Assembly: GCA_025352785.1 (NCBI GenBank)
Contig: JANXSD010000091.1
Coordinates: forward strand, 1-33,289
DNA from: Bacteroidota bacterium
Lineage (GTDB): Bacteria > Bacteroidota > Bacteroidia > AKYH767-A > OLB10
DNA: 33,289 nucleotides
Reading direction: 5' to 3'
Shown: positions 1 through 8,575 of the stretch, in pieces
Position numbering within the stretch: position 1 is the stretch's first letter
How the letters are laid out: the number at the start of each line of letters is the position of its first letter
Notes under the pieces: model-generated
What the model saw: the letters and a program-made list of their open reading frames with translations, nothing else
Database searches by the model: none
Told to the model about the DNA's origin: nothing
Made by a program: the position numbers and the translations under genes

Positions 1-1490
1 GTATTGTAAGCAGGATCTGTTAATCCAAGAACAGCAGCAGAGATAATACCTTCAGAACTAAATTTAGGATCATTACGTGGTGTCACGGGAACGGCCATGT
101 TAAGGCGTAACATATCACCGAAAGTTGGAAGGAAATTATTGATAAAAGGTTTTCCAGCAGATAAAGGATTACCAGCCGTTTTTCCTGTTGCTAATTGATA
201 AGGTGCAAGATTGGGTACTCCCAAATAAAATATTGGTAGTAAATCAGCAGATCGAGGTTGACCAGGACGCAATAAATATTTACCGAATATAGCAGTATCC
301 AAAGCAGTTCCTGTTGTTGCTGCATTGCCATATAAAACATATAAACCATCCTGATTATTTCCAAAGTCAACATTACCTAAAACAGTTGGTGACGCGCGTT
401 GAATTCTTAAATTTTGCAATCCTGGTACTGCACTTCCGTACAAGGAATTATCCATATACAATCCTAACTCTGGATTTGTAAAATATTTTTCCATAGAAGT
501 GTCTTCTGTATATGGAGTTAATGCATTCCATTTATCCTTATCACCAATAGGAATAACTGCTTCATTTGTTAAAGGCATTCCCAAACGAGAAACTTGAATC
601 CAATTTCCTGAAAAAGTTGATGGACCAGATGCACTTAATGTTTTTGTTTCTGGTCGTGATGCGGAAGCCCATACTCCTATTACAAAATTTCCATCAAGTA
701 TATTTGCTGCTTGTGTAACATCTTGTCCATTTTTTTGCAATGTTGAAATTGGAATTTTCAATGCAATAGTATGTACATTATATCCAGCTACTCCATCCCG
801 TGGACCATTAACGCCAGAGCTTAACTGACGGGTCTGACCAAGATCGAAAATGCCACCAAGATCCACAAAGAAAGGATCATCAGCAGGACCGCAGTAAATT
901 GTTTCATTTCCACCACCAGTTGCGTTTGCAATGGAATTATAAACAAGCTGACCGTAAGAATTTCCAAGTCCCAAGCCCGGAGTATCAATAGAGCGAGGTC
1001 CGATATTTGGTGGGGGAACTTCACCATTGGAAACAATCGTTGTGAACGGACCACCTGCAATACTTTTTTCACAGATGTAACTTGTTTTAAGATTTTCATT
1101 GCCAAGACGAATATTAAAAAACGTAGTTGGATCCTGATTTACTTTACTAAATGTAAAACGATAAGTAATATCATCACCTGAAGAAGATGCATTGTTTTTA
1201 ACATGAATTTCATATCGTACATGCTCGCCAAAAGAGGCATAATTTGGACCACCCATTGGTAATTCAAATGGTATGTAATTTGCCAAAATAGTTACCGTAT
1301 TGGTATCATCTGGACTTCGAAATGCATAAAGATCCGTGTTATCGGCTAAAGGATCGTTCGAAATAAGTGGAGCTTCACGATGGCTGGATGCTTCCAGAAA
1401 GTTGGATTTTACTGCAGAATACAAGGACAAAGCCCCAATGACAGTAATGAAGATTCCAACCCGTAATAGTTTGCGTTTAGTTGTTTGCAT
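1..1490 (-). CDS. DUF4331 family secreted protein (C-terminus beyond left edge)
   Basis: The reading frame is open from an ATG at 1490-1488 to the left edge, giving about 496 codons with no stop, so the C-terminus is missing. The N-terminus has a short basic stretch (MQTTKRKLLR), a hydrophobic segment typical of a signal peptide, and then ASSHREAPLIS near residue 35, the hallmark opening of DUF4331 proteins. Further on are DNTDLYAFRSPDD and a Gly/Asn/Pro-rich body that looks extracytoplasmic. The family has no established biochemical role. It is divergent from a fasciclin-domain gene, and both genes carry an identical 12-bp element upstream, which suggests shared control. The family call is strong; function is unknown. 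Confidence 0.85.
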   Translation of the reverse strand, partial: MQTTKRKLLRVGIFITVIGALSLYSAVKSNFLEASSHREAPLISNDPLADNTDLYAFRSPDDTNTVTILANYIPFELPMGGPNYASFGEHVRYEIHVKNNASSSGDDITYRFTFSKVNQDPTTFFNIRLGNENLKTSYICEKSIAGGPFTTIVSNGEVPPPNIGPRSIDTPGLGLGNSYGQLVYNSIANATGGGNETIYCGPADDPFFVDLGGIFDLGQTRQLSSGVNGPRDGVAGYNVHTIALKIPISTLQKNGQDVTQAANILDGNFVIGVWASASRPETKTLSASGPSTFSGNWIQVSRLGMPLTNEAVIPIGDKDKWNALTPYTEDTSMEKYFTNPELGLYMDNSLYGSAVPGLQNLRIQRASPTVLGNVDFGNNQDGLYVLYGNAATTGTALDTAIFGKYLLRPGQPRSADLLPIFYLGVPNLAPYQLATGKTAGNPLSAGKPFINNFLPTFGDMLRLNMAVPVTPRNDPKFSSEGIISAAVLGLTDPAYN

Positions 1491-1833
1491 GATATATTTT
1501 TTTAGGGATTATTGACACTTACGGTTAAATGATTGCCTTGGATTTAAAATCAATTAGAAACCTATATTTTCTGAAATAATCTAATTTATTCTTTATTAAG
1601 TACAATTTCTAAAATTAATAATAGAGGTTATTTTTCCATAATAATATAGGAGTGAATAGTTTTAATAATGGATTAATAAAATTATATGCCTAAATATTTT
1701 CAATTTATAAAATCCACAATTTCAAAATAACCGTAAGTGAGGATATTCACGGATTAATTGCTGGTAAAAAAATAAATCAGAAAAAAAATCCAAACTAAAC
1801 CTTTCATACGTAAATCTAGAAAAATCTAACAAA
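1491..1833. promoter_or_regulatory. Divergent intergenic region with paired 12-bp element
   Basis: This 343-bp AT-rich gap separates the divergent DUF4331 and fasciclin genes. It holds one perfect 12-bp inverted repeat: CACTTACGGTTA at 1516-1527 and TAACCGTAAGTG at 1728-1739. Read in the direction of transcription, each gene therefore has TAACCGTAAGTG upstream, ending 25 nt before the DUF4331 ATG and 94 nt before the fasciclin ATG. I see no clear TAnnTTTG promoter here, so an alternative sigma factor or activator site is possible. No ORF or RNA gene is evident. Confidence 0.45.
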
Positions 1834-2406
1834 ATGACAAAGACTCAAAAATTAATGATAGCTATTTGTTTAGCTTCAACAACAATTCTTCCTGCAACAA
1901 TTCATGCACAAGGAATGAAAGGTAATACTGTAATGGTTGGTGATGAAGCTATGTATCCAACAAAAAACATTATTCAAAACGCTGTAGAATCGAAAGACCA
2001 TACCACACTTGTAGCAGCTGTAAAGGCAGCAGGATTAGTTGAAGCATTATCTGGCAAGGGTCCATTTACAGTATTTGCTCCAACGAATGACGCCTTTGAA
2101 AATTTACCAGAAGGAACTGTTGAAACATTATTAAAACCAGAAAACAAAGCAACCTTAACAGCTGTTTTAACCTACCATGTTGTATCAGGAAAATATGATT
2201 ACAATGCTTTAGCGAAGGCAATCATGGCTGGTAATGGGAAATCAACTTTAAAGACACTTAATGGTGAAGAATTAACAATAATGATGAATGGTAATCATAA
2301 TATTGTTGTGAAAGATGCCAAAGGTGGTGTTGCAAATATTAGCACGTATGATGTAATACAATCAAATGGTGTGATACATGTTCTTGATCAAGTATTGATG
2401 CCTTAA
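1834..2406 (+). CDS. Fasciclin (FAS1) domain secreted protein
   Basis: This 190-residue protein has a signal peptide (hydrophobic segment ending near ATIHAQG, about residue 27). A single FAS1 domain follows, from roughly residue 45 to the end. Both conserved FAS1 motifs are present: H1 as FTVFAPTNDAF and H2 as NGVIHVLDQVLMP at the extreme C-terminus, with the YH motif as TYHVVSGK between them. FAS1 domains mediate adhesion or protein-protein contacts outside the cytoplasm; no enzymatic residues are expected. Length fits a one-domain bacterial fasciclin. It is monocistronic, with a strong hairpin just downstream, and is divergent from the DUF4331 gene with which it may be co-regulated. Confidence 0.93.
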   Translation: MTKTQKLMIAICLASTTILPATIHAQGMKGNTVMVGDEAMYPTKNIIQNAVESKDHTTLVAAVKAAGLVEALSGKGPFTVFAPTNDAFENLPEGTVETLLKPENKATLTAVLTYHVVSGKYDYNALAKAIMAGNGKSTLKTLNGEELTIMMNGNHNIVVKDAKGGVANISTYDVIQSNGVIHVLDQVLMP

Positions 2407-2423
2407 AATAGTAGGTTTTTTTA

Positions 2424-2459
2424 AAAAAGAGACAATTCCCGTAAGAATTGTCTCTTTTT
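2424..2459 (+). terminator. Rho-independent terminator after the fasciclin gene
   Basis: A near-perfect 15-bp stem (arms 2424-2438 and 2445-2459, core GAGACAATTC/GAATTGTCTC) closes on the 6-nt loop CCGTAA. It has A-runs on the left and T-runs on the right. It starts 17 bp after the fasciclin stop and lies between that gene and the convergent VWA gene (stop at 2486), so it can work in both directions. Confidence 0.85.
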
Positions 2460-2485
2460 ATTTTTACTTAAATTACAAAATGTTT

Positions 2486-4576
2486 TTAATAACTACCTGC
2501 TCTTTTTCTTAGGAACCACTCCAAACTTAATAACGAAATCAGAAGTATAAAAATCCAAGGAATATTAATGAGGTCTTCTAGCTTTTTATGTGAGTAAGAA
2601 ACTGTTTTTAGATCTTCTCTTTGCTTTAGAGTTTTCAATAAATCATTAATTGCATTAGGTAAAAACATTGCCGCGCCCGATCGTGCTGCTAAAGTATTGA
2701 GTAATTGATGATCGGCAACAGTATTTGCAGATTCCAATTGTAATGCTGAAACACTGAATTCACCTTGTTGAGCATATAATTTATCGCCAAGTTTTACTTC
2801 AGCTTTGAAATGATAATTACCTACAGGAAACATTCCAGCATTTAATGTATATGCTTTTTCTGTCCTTGTGAAGGTGTATAAAAATTGTTTACTGTTATTA
2901 TTACTGATCGTTAATTTCGCTTCTGGATCATTTACCAACTGATCACTTTGATTGTATAATTCTGCATCGAAAATCAAAGCTTCATTTTCTCTGAAATTCG
3001 TTTTCGCTAACACCCGAAAAGGTGACCTATTTTCTTTCACACTTAAATACTGAACAACTTTACTAACCAATTCAGTACTCAGTTCATTTTTATTGTGCGC
3101 ATTGAAATCTGCCAAACGCCATTTCCATATACCTTCGCCAGCTAATACCGCAGTTTTTCTTCCTGCATTTTCTGAGAAAAATAATAAAGGTTGTTTGGTT
3201 GCAACACTTCCAATCTTTTGATAAAGCAATGGATAAATATTACTATTCGTTGAATAAATTCCAAATGGAGTTTTTAATGGAGGCCAATTTCCAATTTCAT
3301 GTTTTAAAGGATCACTAATATTAAATAAGCTAAATTCAGGAGCTAATACTGGCAAAGTTTCATTCAATTTATCGTTGGATTGTGAAATTGACAAACCAGT
3401 TTCTAACGAATTAAAGGCTGTAATATTTGTGGAAGGTCCAAGTATATACCAAGTGGAAATGTTGGAAGCTTTGATTTTTTCAAGAATAGAATTCATTCCT
3501 TGAGCAACTGAAGGAATATTATGTAATATCACTAAGCTATAATCGCCTAATCGTCCATCAAAAGTATTTACCTGATCAATTTTTACTTCGTAATTCTGGC
3601 TCGTTTCGATACTGTTTTTCAATGCTCCTAAATCAGGGTGTGGAGCAGTGGCAAGAATTAAAACCTTTTGTTTATTCTCTACAACTTCTATAAAAACATC
3701 TTTTACATTATTGCTATACGTAACTTCTCCTGGCAATGAGGTAATACGAATCACATAATGACGAATTCCTTTTTTCTTTGCATCAACCAAAACAGGAATA
3801 CTCGAATGATAATTATTTCCTGATATATCCACGGCTCGAGAAAAAATTTGAACACTATCTTCTTCAATCGATAATGTAGCTTTACTTCCGGCACATTGAC
3901 GTGCATCTAAAATCACTTCAAGAGGAAAACTATTGCCAAGAAAAGCAATTCTATTATAATTGATTTTTGAAATCACTAAATCTTTGCGGATGGTTGTATC
4001 ACCTAATGCAATGGTATAAACAGGAACTTTTAAACGTGTTGGACCATAAACCGGATTATCACCTTCGTTGTATAAACCATCGGAAGCGATCACTATTGCC
4101 CCTACATTTCTGTTGGCAAATTGAACATCCATCGCATCATAAAAACTACTGAAATCAGTTTCTTTATCATTAAAGGAATAAGTAGGATTTTCACGAACGT
4201 GATCACCAAAAGCATAAGACCGTACTTCATAATCTTTTTTCAATCCATCTTTTAATGATTCAAAGGCGGCTTTGTATTCTTCTTTTAACTTCGAAGAATC
4301 TCTACTATTAATTATCGATTGCGATTCATCTATTGCTAAAACTACAATTGGCTTTTCTACTTCACGAATGATGGTACGGATCATTGGTCCGAGGAGAAGG
4401 AAACAGAGCAAACTTACGAGTAAAAATCTGGCGAAAGCCATTGTTCTCGCTTGCCAAACAGGCACGTCCTTAAGGATTGACGATTTGCGATACATCAGCC
4501 AAGCATAGAATGCTCCAACGATAAGGCACAGTATACTGAACCAGAAAGGTAATTCTGTTATTAGTGAAAATCCCAC
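2486..4576 (-). CDS. VWA-domain membrane protein
   Basis: The N-terminus has two hydrophobic helices (FWFSILCLIVGAFYAWLMY and FARFLLVSLLCFLLLGPMI). A von Willebrand factor A domain follows with an intact MIDAS start (DESQS in VVLAIDESQS) and the later IVIASDG strand. Next comes a long extracytoplasmic region, part of which resembles a glutamine-amidotransferase-like fold (VLILATAPHPDLGALK), and a C-terminal helix (IPWIFILLISLLSLEWFL) before a basic tail. An ATG 48 bp upstream (4624) is in frame, but I prefer the GTG at 4576-4574. The promoter elements TTTG-N21-TATTTTTG lie inside the extra 16 codons, which themselves look non-conserved. The gene is divergent from the LolD-like ATPase. Substrate and pathway are unknown; Bat-type stress proteins are distant relatives by architecture. 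Confidence 0.8.
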   Translation of the reverse strand: MGFSLITELPFWFSILCLIVGAFYAWLMYRKSSILKDVPVWQARTMAFARFLLVSLLCFLLLGPMIRTIIREVEKPIVVLAIDESQSIINSRDSSKLKEEYKAAFESLKDGLKKDYEVRSYAFGDHVRENPTYSFNDKETDFSSFYDAMDVQFANRNVGAIVIASDGLYNEGDNPVYGPTRLKVPVYTIALGDTTIRKDLVISKINYNRIAFLGNSFPLEVILDARQCAGSKATLSIEEDSVQIFSRAVDISGNNYHSSIPVLVDAKKKGIRHYVIRITSLPGEVTYSNNVKDVFIEVVENKQKVLILATAPHPDLGALKNSIETSQNYEVKIDQVNTFDGRLGDYSLVILHNIPSVAQGMNSILEKIKASNISTWYILGPSTNITAFNSLETGLSISQSNDKLNETLPVLAPEFSLFNISDPLKHEIGNWPPLKTPFGIYSTNSNIYPLLYQKIGSVATKQPLLFFSENAGRKTAVLAGEGIWKWRLADFNAHNKNELSTELVSKVVQYLSVKENRSPFRVLAKTNFRENEALIFDAELYNQSDQLVNDPEAKLTISNNNSKQFLYTFTRTEKAYTLNAGMFPVGNYHFKAEVKLGDKLYAQQGEFSVSALQLESANTVADHQLLNTLAARSGAAMFLPNAINDLLKTLKQREDLKTVSYSHKKLEDLINIPWIFILLISLLSLEWFLRKRAGSY

Positions 4577-4592
4577 GTTATGATTTAAGCGA

Positions 4593-4625
4593 CAAAAATA
4601 GGAGAAAGTGAGAAGCCAAAGCAAA
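4593..4625 (-). promoter_or_regulatory. Bacteroidota-type promoter of the VWA gene
   Basis: Read on the minus strand, TTTG (4625-4622) is followed by 21 nt and then TATTTTTG (4600-4593). This matches the Bacteroidetes consensus TTTG-N19-21-TAnnTTTG. It points to transcription starting just upstream of the GTG at 4576. Confidence 0.6.
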
Positions 4626-4660
4626 TATTTTAAAAGCTATTCGAAGGTTAATGAACAAGC

Positions 4661-4668
4661 TATATTTG
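4661..4668 (+). promoter_or_regulatory. -7 promoter element of the LolD-like gene
   Basis: TATATTTG matches TAnnTTTG and ends only 4 nt before the ATG at 4673, so the transcript is expected to be leaderless or nearly so. No convincing -33 TTTG is seen. Confidence 0.5.
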
Positions 4669-4672
4669 CAAA

Positions 4673-5326
4673 ATGTTCATTAGCGCAAAAGATATATATA
4701 AATCTTATGATCAACTTCAGGTTTTGAAGGGGATAAGTCTTGAAATTAAGAAGGCAGAAGTGGTTAGTATTGTTGGTGCATCAGGAGCTGGAAAAAGCAC
4801 CTTACTGCATCTTTTGGGAACGCTCGACAAGCCCGATCAAGGTTCAATATCGATCAATGGTCAAGAAATACAGGCATTGAATGGAAAGAAACTCTCTGCG
4901 TTTAGAAACAAGCATATTGGATTTATCTTTCAGTTTCATCAACTTTTACCAGAATTTACGGCTATTGAGAATGTGAGTTTACCAGCATTGATTGGTGGCG
5001 CAGAAAAAAATACTGCAGAACAACGTGCTACCGAGCTGCTAATAAAGTTGGGACTACAGGATCGAATGGAGCACAAACCGAGTGAACTTTCGGGAGGTGA
5101 ACAGCAGCGAGTTGCCATCGCTCGAGCTTTGATCAATAATCCAGATTTAATTTTAGCCGATGAGCCTTCAGGAAACTTAGACACAAAAAACGCGAAGGAA
5201 CTACATGAATTATTTTTCAAACTTCGTGAGGATTTTCAACAGACTTTTGTGATCGTAACGCATAATCCCGAATTAGCTGATATGGCGGATAGGAAGTTGG
5301 TGATGAAAGATGGGGTGATAATTTAA
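4673..5326 (+). CDS. lolD: ABC transporter ATP-binding protein, LolD-like
   Basis: This is a complete 217-residue ATPase subunit. It has a Walker A at residues 35-42 (GASGAGKS), a Q-loop in [18 protein letters not shown], an ABC signature [15 protein letters not shown], a Walker [13 protein letters not shown] and an H-loop VTHNPELAD. The [15 protein letters not shown] stretch and the overall length fit the LolD/MacB class, which powers extraction of lipoproteins from the inner membrane or related extrusion. The partner permease (LolC/E-type) is not adjacent, which is common in Bacteroidota. The start follows directly on a TATATTTG element. The ABC ATPase call is certain; LolD rather than another MacB-class ATPase is likely but not proven. 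Confidence 0.88.
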   Translation: MFISAKDIYKSYDQLQVLKGISLEIKKAEVVSIVGASGAGKSTLLHLLGTLDKPDQGSISINGQEIQALNGKKLSAFRNKHIGFIFQFHQLLPEFTAIENVSLPALIGGAEKNTAEQRATELLIKLGLQDRMEHKPSELSGGEQQRVAIARALINNPDLILADEPSGNLDTKNAKELHELFFKLREDFQQTFVIVTHNPELADMADRKLVMKDGVII

Positions 5327-5697
5327 TTGCGAATTAAAAATTACGAATTACGCCCCCCACTTTTGTTTTGATGACTGTTTGAAAATTAGGATTCGAAGAA
5401 AAATTTCAAATTTTCTTGAACAGTCTCTGTCGCTATCGGGATTTTAGGAATACCATAATTAACCATAAAGTAAAAGACTTTATGGCAAGCAGGATTAAAA
5501 TTTACTCACAATTTCAAGTTCCTCCATTGGAGGGATTTAGGGAGGCCAACGAATCGCCTGCGACGAACACGAAACTTGGTTATAATGATGAGTTTTTTTC
5601 TTCCAGAAATTGTTTTCACTTCGAAGAAGTTTTGATGCTTCTTTCAAAAAAGTTATGAGGAAACAAAATGAGCTCGGATCCTTAACTTGCTTATTTA

Positions 5698-5721
5698 TTT
5701 CTTTTTTACGCAAAAAAGAAA
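5698..5721. repeat. Perfect 10-bp hairpin in the dispersed-repeat region
   Basis: The arms TTTCTTTTTT and AAAAAAGAAA flank the loop ACGC. It resembles the short palindromic cores of intergenic repeats common in Bacteroidota genomes. It could also act as a weak terminator for lolD, although it lies about 370 bp downstream. Confidence 0.5.
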
Positions 5722-5885
5722 CGAACCAAAGAAAAAGGCATAAGCGTAACCAACTATCAATTTGTCAAAGTGCTAACTACACTGGCAATTAAGTGAAATA
5801 AAAATTTCTGTGGTTTCTATTTACTTCATCGGTACATCAATTGTCGGTTCGCTCTTTTACTTGACCACCTCCGCGCGTCAAATGC

Positions 5886-6040
5886 TTAAATTGTTGACAT
5901 AGAACAATTCTTTTTTCTGACATTACAAACTATAAAGTGACTTATACCAGCACTGTCTCCAAACACCCAAACATTACCATTATATTGTGCATGTGAATCC
6001 TTTGCAATTAATAAAAAAAAATAAAAAAAGTGGTAATTAC
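5886..6040 (-). pseudogene. Relic of the 5' end of an exported protein
   Basis: On the minus strand one frame reads a hydrophobic segment (FFYFFLLIAKDSHA), then QYNGNVWVFGDSAGISHF, then unrelated residues and a stop at 5888-5886. The hydrophobic part looks like a signal peptide. The phrase NVWVFGDSAGI resembles the mature N-terminus of large Bacteroidota secreted proteins of the NNWYFGNNAGLDF type. There is no in-frame ATG before the segment and a stop lies just upstream, so the gene is broken. The match is short and rests on recall of the family, so confidence is modest. Confidence 0.35.
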
Positions 6041-6157
6041 TTCACTTAGTAAAAATATAAAAAAATTGGTAGGAATAAAGATTTAATTGAAACCCTAAAT
6101 ACGATTTTAAAATTGAAAAAATATTCAGCAATCAATTTCTTAAGATCATTATCGTAA

Positions 6158-7594
6158 TTACGAAGTCTTAAAGAATTTTTCATCGAAATTGATGAGGTAA
6201 AGATGTTCGCGGGCACGCGTAAAAGCAGTATAAAGCCATCTTAAATGCTCAACGCCTAACATTTCCTCGGTAAGATATCCTTGATCAACAAAAACTACTG
6301 GCCACTGTCCGCCTTGTGCCTTATGACAGGTAACCGCATAAGAAAATTTAACCTGAAGCGCTGTATAATATGGATCTTTTCGTATCAATGCATTTCTTCT
6401 GCGACGATCTGGTTCATCACGCTCATAAAATTCTTGCACTGCATTGTATAAAGCTTTATTTTCTGTTGAAGTTAACGCTGGTGATTCTGAACTTAATGTA
6501 TTCATCAACAAATTTGCTTCGAAGTCGGGCTCGTTGGGATAATCAGGAAGACGGAGGGCAACGTTTGCAAATCGAAACCCGAAGCGTTCTTCAAAGCGAA
6601 TGATTTTCTTAATTTCCACCACATCACCATTGGCAATAAACCCACCTTTATGATCATCAGGCAACCAATTGTAATTGTTTTTTACTACCATCACACTATC
6701 CCCTGCATTCAACTCTTCTTCAATCCATAATTGCTGAAAACGAATCATCCGATTGTATTGAATTGCCGATTTATTTGACCGCGTAATTACTAAAACATTT
6801 TCCTTTCCATACGAGCTATAAAGTGATGAAAGCAACTCCGACATCTCCATCGCATCAACTCGCTTTACATCATCAAAGCCTTCTGTTTTAAGAATGGGTT
6901 CTTTTGCTTCTTGCTTGATAAGCACTCGTAATGCCGTAGCATTTTTTAATATTCCAGAATCATGCTCCTGACGAACAACTTCTGTCAATTCTACCTCTGT
7001 AACTTCTCTGCGAAAGCGGTAACGCAAATGATTTGCATCAAGCGCCGGACTATGATCAAAATGTACGGGAGGCAGCTGAGCCGTATCACCCACTAGCATT
7101 AATCTGCATTGATTTCCGCTGTAAACGTAATTGATCAAATCCGTAAGGAGATTTACCCCAGGAAACGGACTCGTATCATCATCAATAGCTGCATCAGGAA
7201 TCATTGAAGCCTCATCAACGATGAAAAGTGTTTTTTGATGACGGTTTTCATTCAGCTGAAGCCACATTTTTCCATCCGATGACATCGCAGGTTTGTAGAG
7301 ATGTTTATGAATGGTATACGCCATCTTACCGGTATAATTGCTTAAAACCTTGGCAGCTCTACCTGTCGGCGCTAATAAAACCACCTTCTGAAAAGTTTTC
7401 ACCATTGCTGACATAAGCGTTGTTTTTCCCGTTCCAGCATAACCTCTTAGTAGGAAAATTCCTTCTGGCGAAACCTCCGAAAATCGACTAAAACTATCTA
7501 TGAATTGAAGTTGTCCAGAAGTTGGATTTACGGACAAAGAAGCCAGTAATTTCTCTCTGACACGCTCACTCATCCCCACTGGTTTACTCGTCAT
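6158..7594 (-). CDS. RecD/Dda-like superfamily 1 DNA helicase
   Basis: This 478-residue protein has the full set of SF1B helicase motifs: Walker A GYAGTGKT (residues 51-58), motif Ia VVLLAPTGRAAKVL, Walker B VDEASMI, motif III LVGDTAQLPPV, and C-terminal UvrD-like motifs VTCHKAQGGQWPVVFVD and YTAFTRAREHLYLIN. The length is close to phage Dda and to the short Bacteroidota RecD-like ATPases, and much shorter than RecD2. Expected role is ATP-driven 5'-3' unwinding in repair or replication. No RecB or RecC gene is nearby, so it should act outside RecBCD. A second Met at residue 8 (MSERVREKLL) is an alternative start. It is divergent from the DUF3822 gene. Confidence 0.9.
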   Translation of the reverse strand: MTSKPVGMSERVREKLLASLSVNPTSGQLQFIDSFSRFSEVSPEGIFLLRGYAGTGKTTLMSAMVKTFQKVVLLAPTGRAAKVLSNYTGKMAYTIHKHLYKPAMSSDGKMWLQLNENRHQKTLFIVDEASMIPDAAIDDDTSPFPGVNLLTDLINYVYSGNQCRLMLVGDTAQLPPVHFDHSPALDANHLRYRFRREVTEVELTEVVRQEHDSGILKNATALRVLIKQEAKEPILKTEGFDDVKRVDAMEMSELLSSLYSSYGKENVLVITRSNKSAIQYNRMIRFQQLWIEEELNAGDSVMVVKNNYNWLPDDHKGGFIANGDVVEIKKIIRFEERFGFRFANVALRLPDYPNEPDFEANLLMNTLSSESPALTSTENKALYNAVQEFYERDEPDRRRRNALIRKDPYYTALQVKFSYAVTCHKAQGGQWPVVFVDQGYLTEEMLGVEHLRWLYTAFTRAREHLYLINFDEKFFKTS

Positions 7595-7678
7595 GCTTGG
7601 AAAGAAGAATTTAGATCTAAATTTTAATAATATCGAAAATACAAAGTTAATCTAAAAGGAAAGCAGCGCCGAAATACC

Positions 7679-7686
7679 TATTTTTG
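7679..7686 (+). promoter_or_regulatory. -7 promoter element of the DUF3822-rsmD-coaD run
   Basis: TATTTTTG matches TAnnTTTG and ends 7 nt before the ATG at 7694, implying a very short leader. A -33 TTTG is not clear. Confidence 0.5.
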
Positions 7687-7693
7687 CGCACTC

Positions 7694-8575
7694 ATGGAAG
7701 GAACAGTCTTACAAGTTACGCAAAAGTATCAGTTGGTGGATGAATCTTTCACCCAAGGTATGGTTGATCGTGCAATATTATTAGCCATTCTCGATGAGGA
7801 GCGTTTCAGTTATTGTATTTTGGATGCTGCTCGTCAGAAGGTGGTTGTTTTAAAAGATTATCGAATCGTACCAAAAACCAAAGAAGGGTTGGCCATAAAT
7901 TTTATGGAACAAGTATTTGAGCAGGATACAACCTTATCATCATTAGTAGCGGAGAAAATAATTTTTGCTGTGCATACGAATTGTAGTGCAATTGTTCCAT
8001 CACCACTTTTTAGTAAAGATCAAGCTAAAGATATTTTATCATTGACTTGTCAACTTCAAAATGATTCACGTGTTTATGATGACCGTATTAAATTAGCTGA
8101 TGCACATCATATTTATGCTGTTCCCGAAAACTTTTTGAAAGAGGTGGGAACACATTTTAAAGAACTTAGTTTGTTCAATGCCAATACTGCATTTATCGAA
8201 AGTCAACTGATGTTGAACAAACATCATGAAGAAGCAATAGTTGCGGTGAACGTTCGTAGCGGGAGTTTTGATCTGGTGATTACGCAAGGATCGGAATTGT
8301 TATTCAGCAATATTTTCAATTATGAAACGAGTGAAGATTTTATTTATTATCTGTTATTTACATTAGAGCAATTGGAATTAAATCCAGACATCACTGAGGT
8401 TCGTTTTTATGGTGATATTGATAAATTATCATCTGCATGGATGGTAAGTAAAAAATATATTCGCAATGTAAGTTTTGGAGAATGGCCTGAAGGCATAGAA
8501 TTCTCTTATGGCTTTCAACGAATTGCAGCACATCACTTCTTCGTACTCTTTAGCCAACATCTGTGCGTATCATAA
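7694..8575 (+). CDS. DUF3822 family protein
   Basis: This is a 293-residue soluble protein with no signal peptide or membrane helix. The opening (YQLVDESF, RFSYCILD) and the position directly upstream of rsmD fit DUF3822, a family known essentially from Bacteroidota. The two-lobed alternation of strands (VAVNVRSGSFDLVI, EVRFYGDI) recalls actin/ASKHA-type folds such as PilM, but I cannot see decisive nucleotide-binding motifs, so that is only a suggestion. The coding end overlaps the rsmD start by 13 bp, so the two are probably translated together. Function is unknown; linkage to rRNA methylation and CoA synthesis genes may be only operon convenience. Confidence 0.78.
   Translation: MEGTVLQVTQKYQLVDESFTQGMVDRAILLAILDEERFSYCILDAARQKVVVLKDYRIVPKTKEGLAINFMEQVFEQDTTLSSLVAEKIIFAVHTNCSAIVPSPLFSKDQAKDILSLTCQLQNDSRVYDDRIKLADAHHIYAVPENFLKEVGTHFKELSLFNANTAFIESQLMLNKHHEEAIVAVNVRSGSFDLVITQGSELLFSNIFNYETSEDFIYYLLFTLEQLELNPDITEVRFYGDIDKLSSAWMVSKKYIRNVSFGEWPEGIEFSYGFQRIAAHHFFVLFSQHLCVS

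Larger units (their letters stand above)
5327..6157. repeat. Gene-poor region with dispersed-repeat-like sequence
   Basis: These 831 bp hold no convincing intact gene. Visible are short direct repeats of AATTACG just after lolD (5338-5351); a stretch near 5520-5550 whose translation is PPLEGFREA, a phrase often seen as noise from Bacteroidota intergenic repeats; and a perfect hairpin with arms 5698-5707 and 5712-5721 (TTTCTTTTTT/AAAAAAGAAA) inside TTTGGTTCGTTTC-like sequence when read on the minus strand. Two small open frames (5416-5658 and 5610-5792) overlap this material and are not believable genes. The right end (6000-6150) is very AT-rich and contains a possible pseudogene. Confidence 0.5.

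Noticed and set aside
5670-5681. Adjacent GAGCTC and GGATCC sites resembling a cloning polylinker
   Set aside because: Only 12 bases match, the flanks are ordinary AT-rich sequence and no further vector sequence follows, so chance is the better explanation.
5416-5792. Two overlapping small open frames of 80 and 60 residues
   Set aside because: They cover repeat-like intergenic sequence (PPLEGFREA, the TTTCTTTTTT hairpin) and show no domain, promoter or sensible composition.
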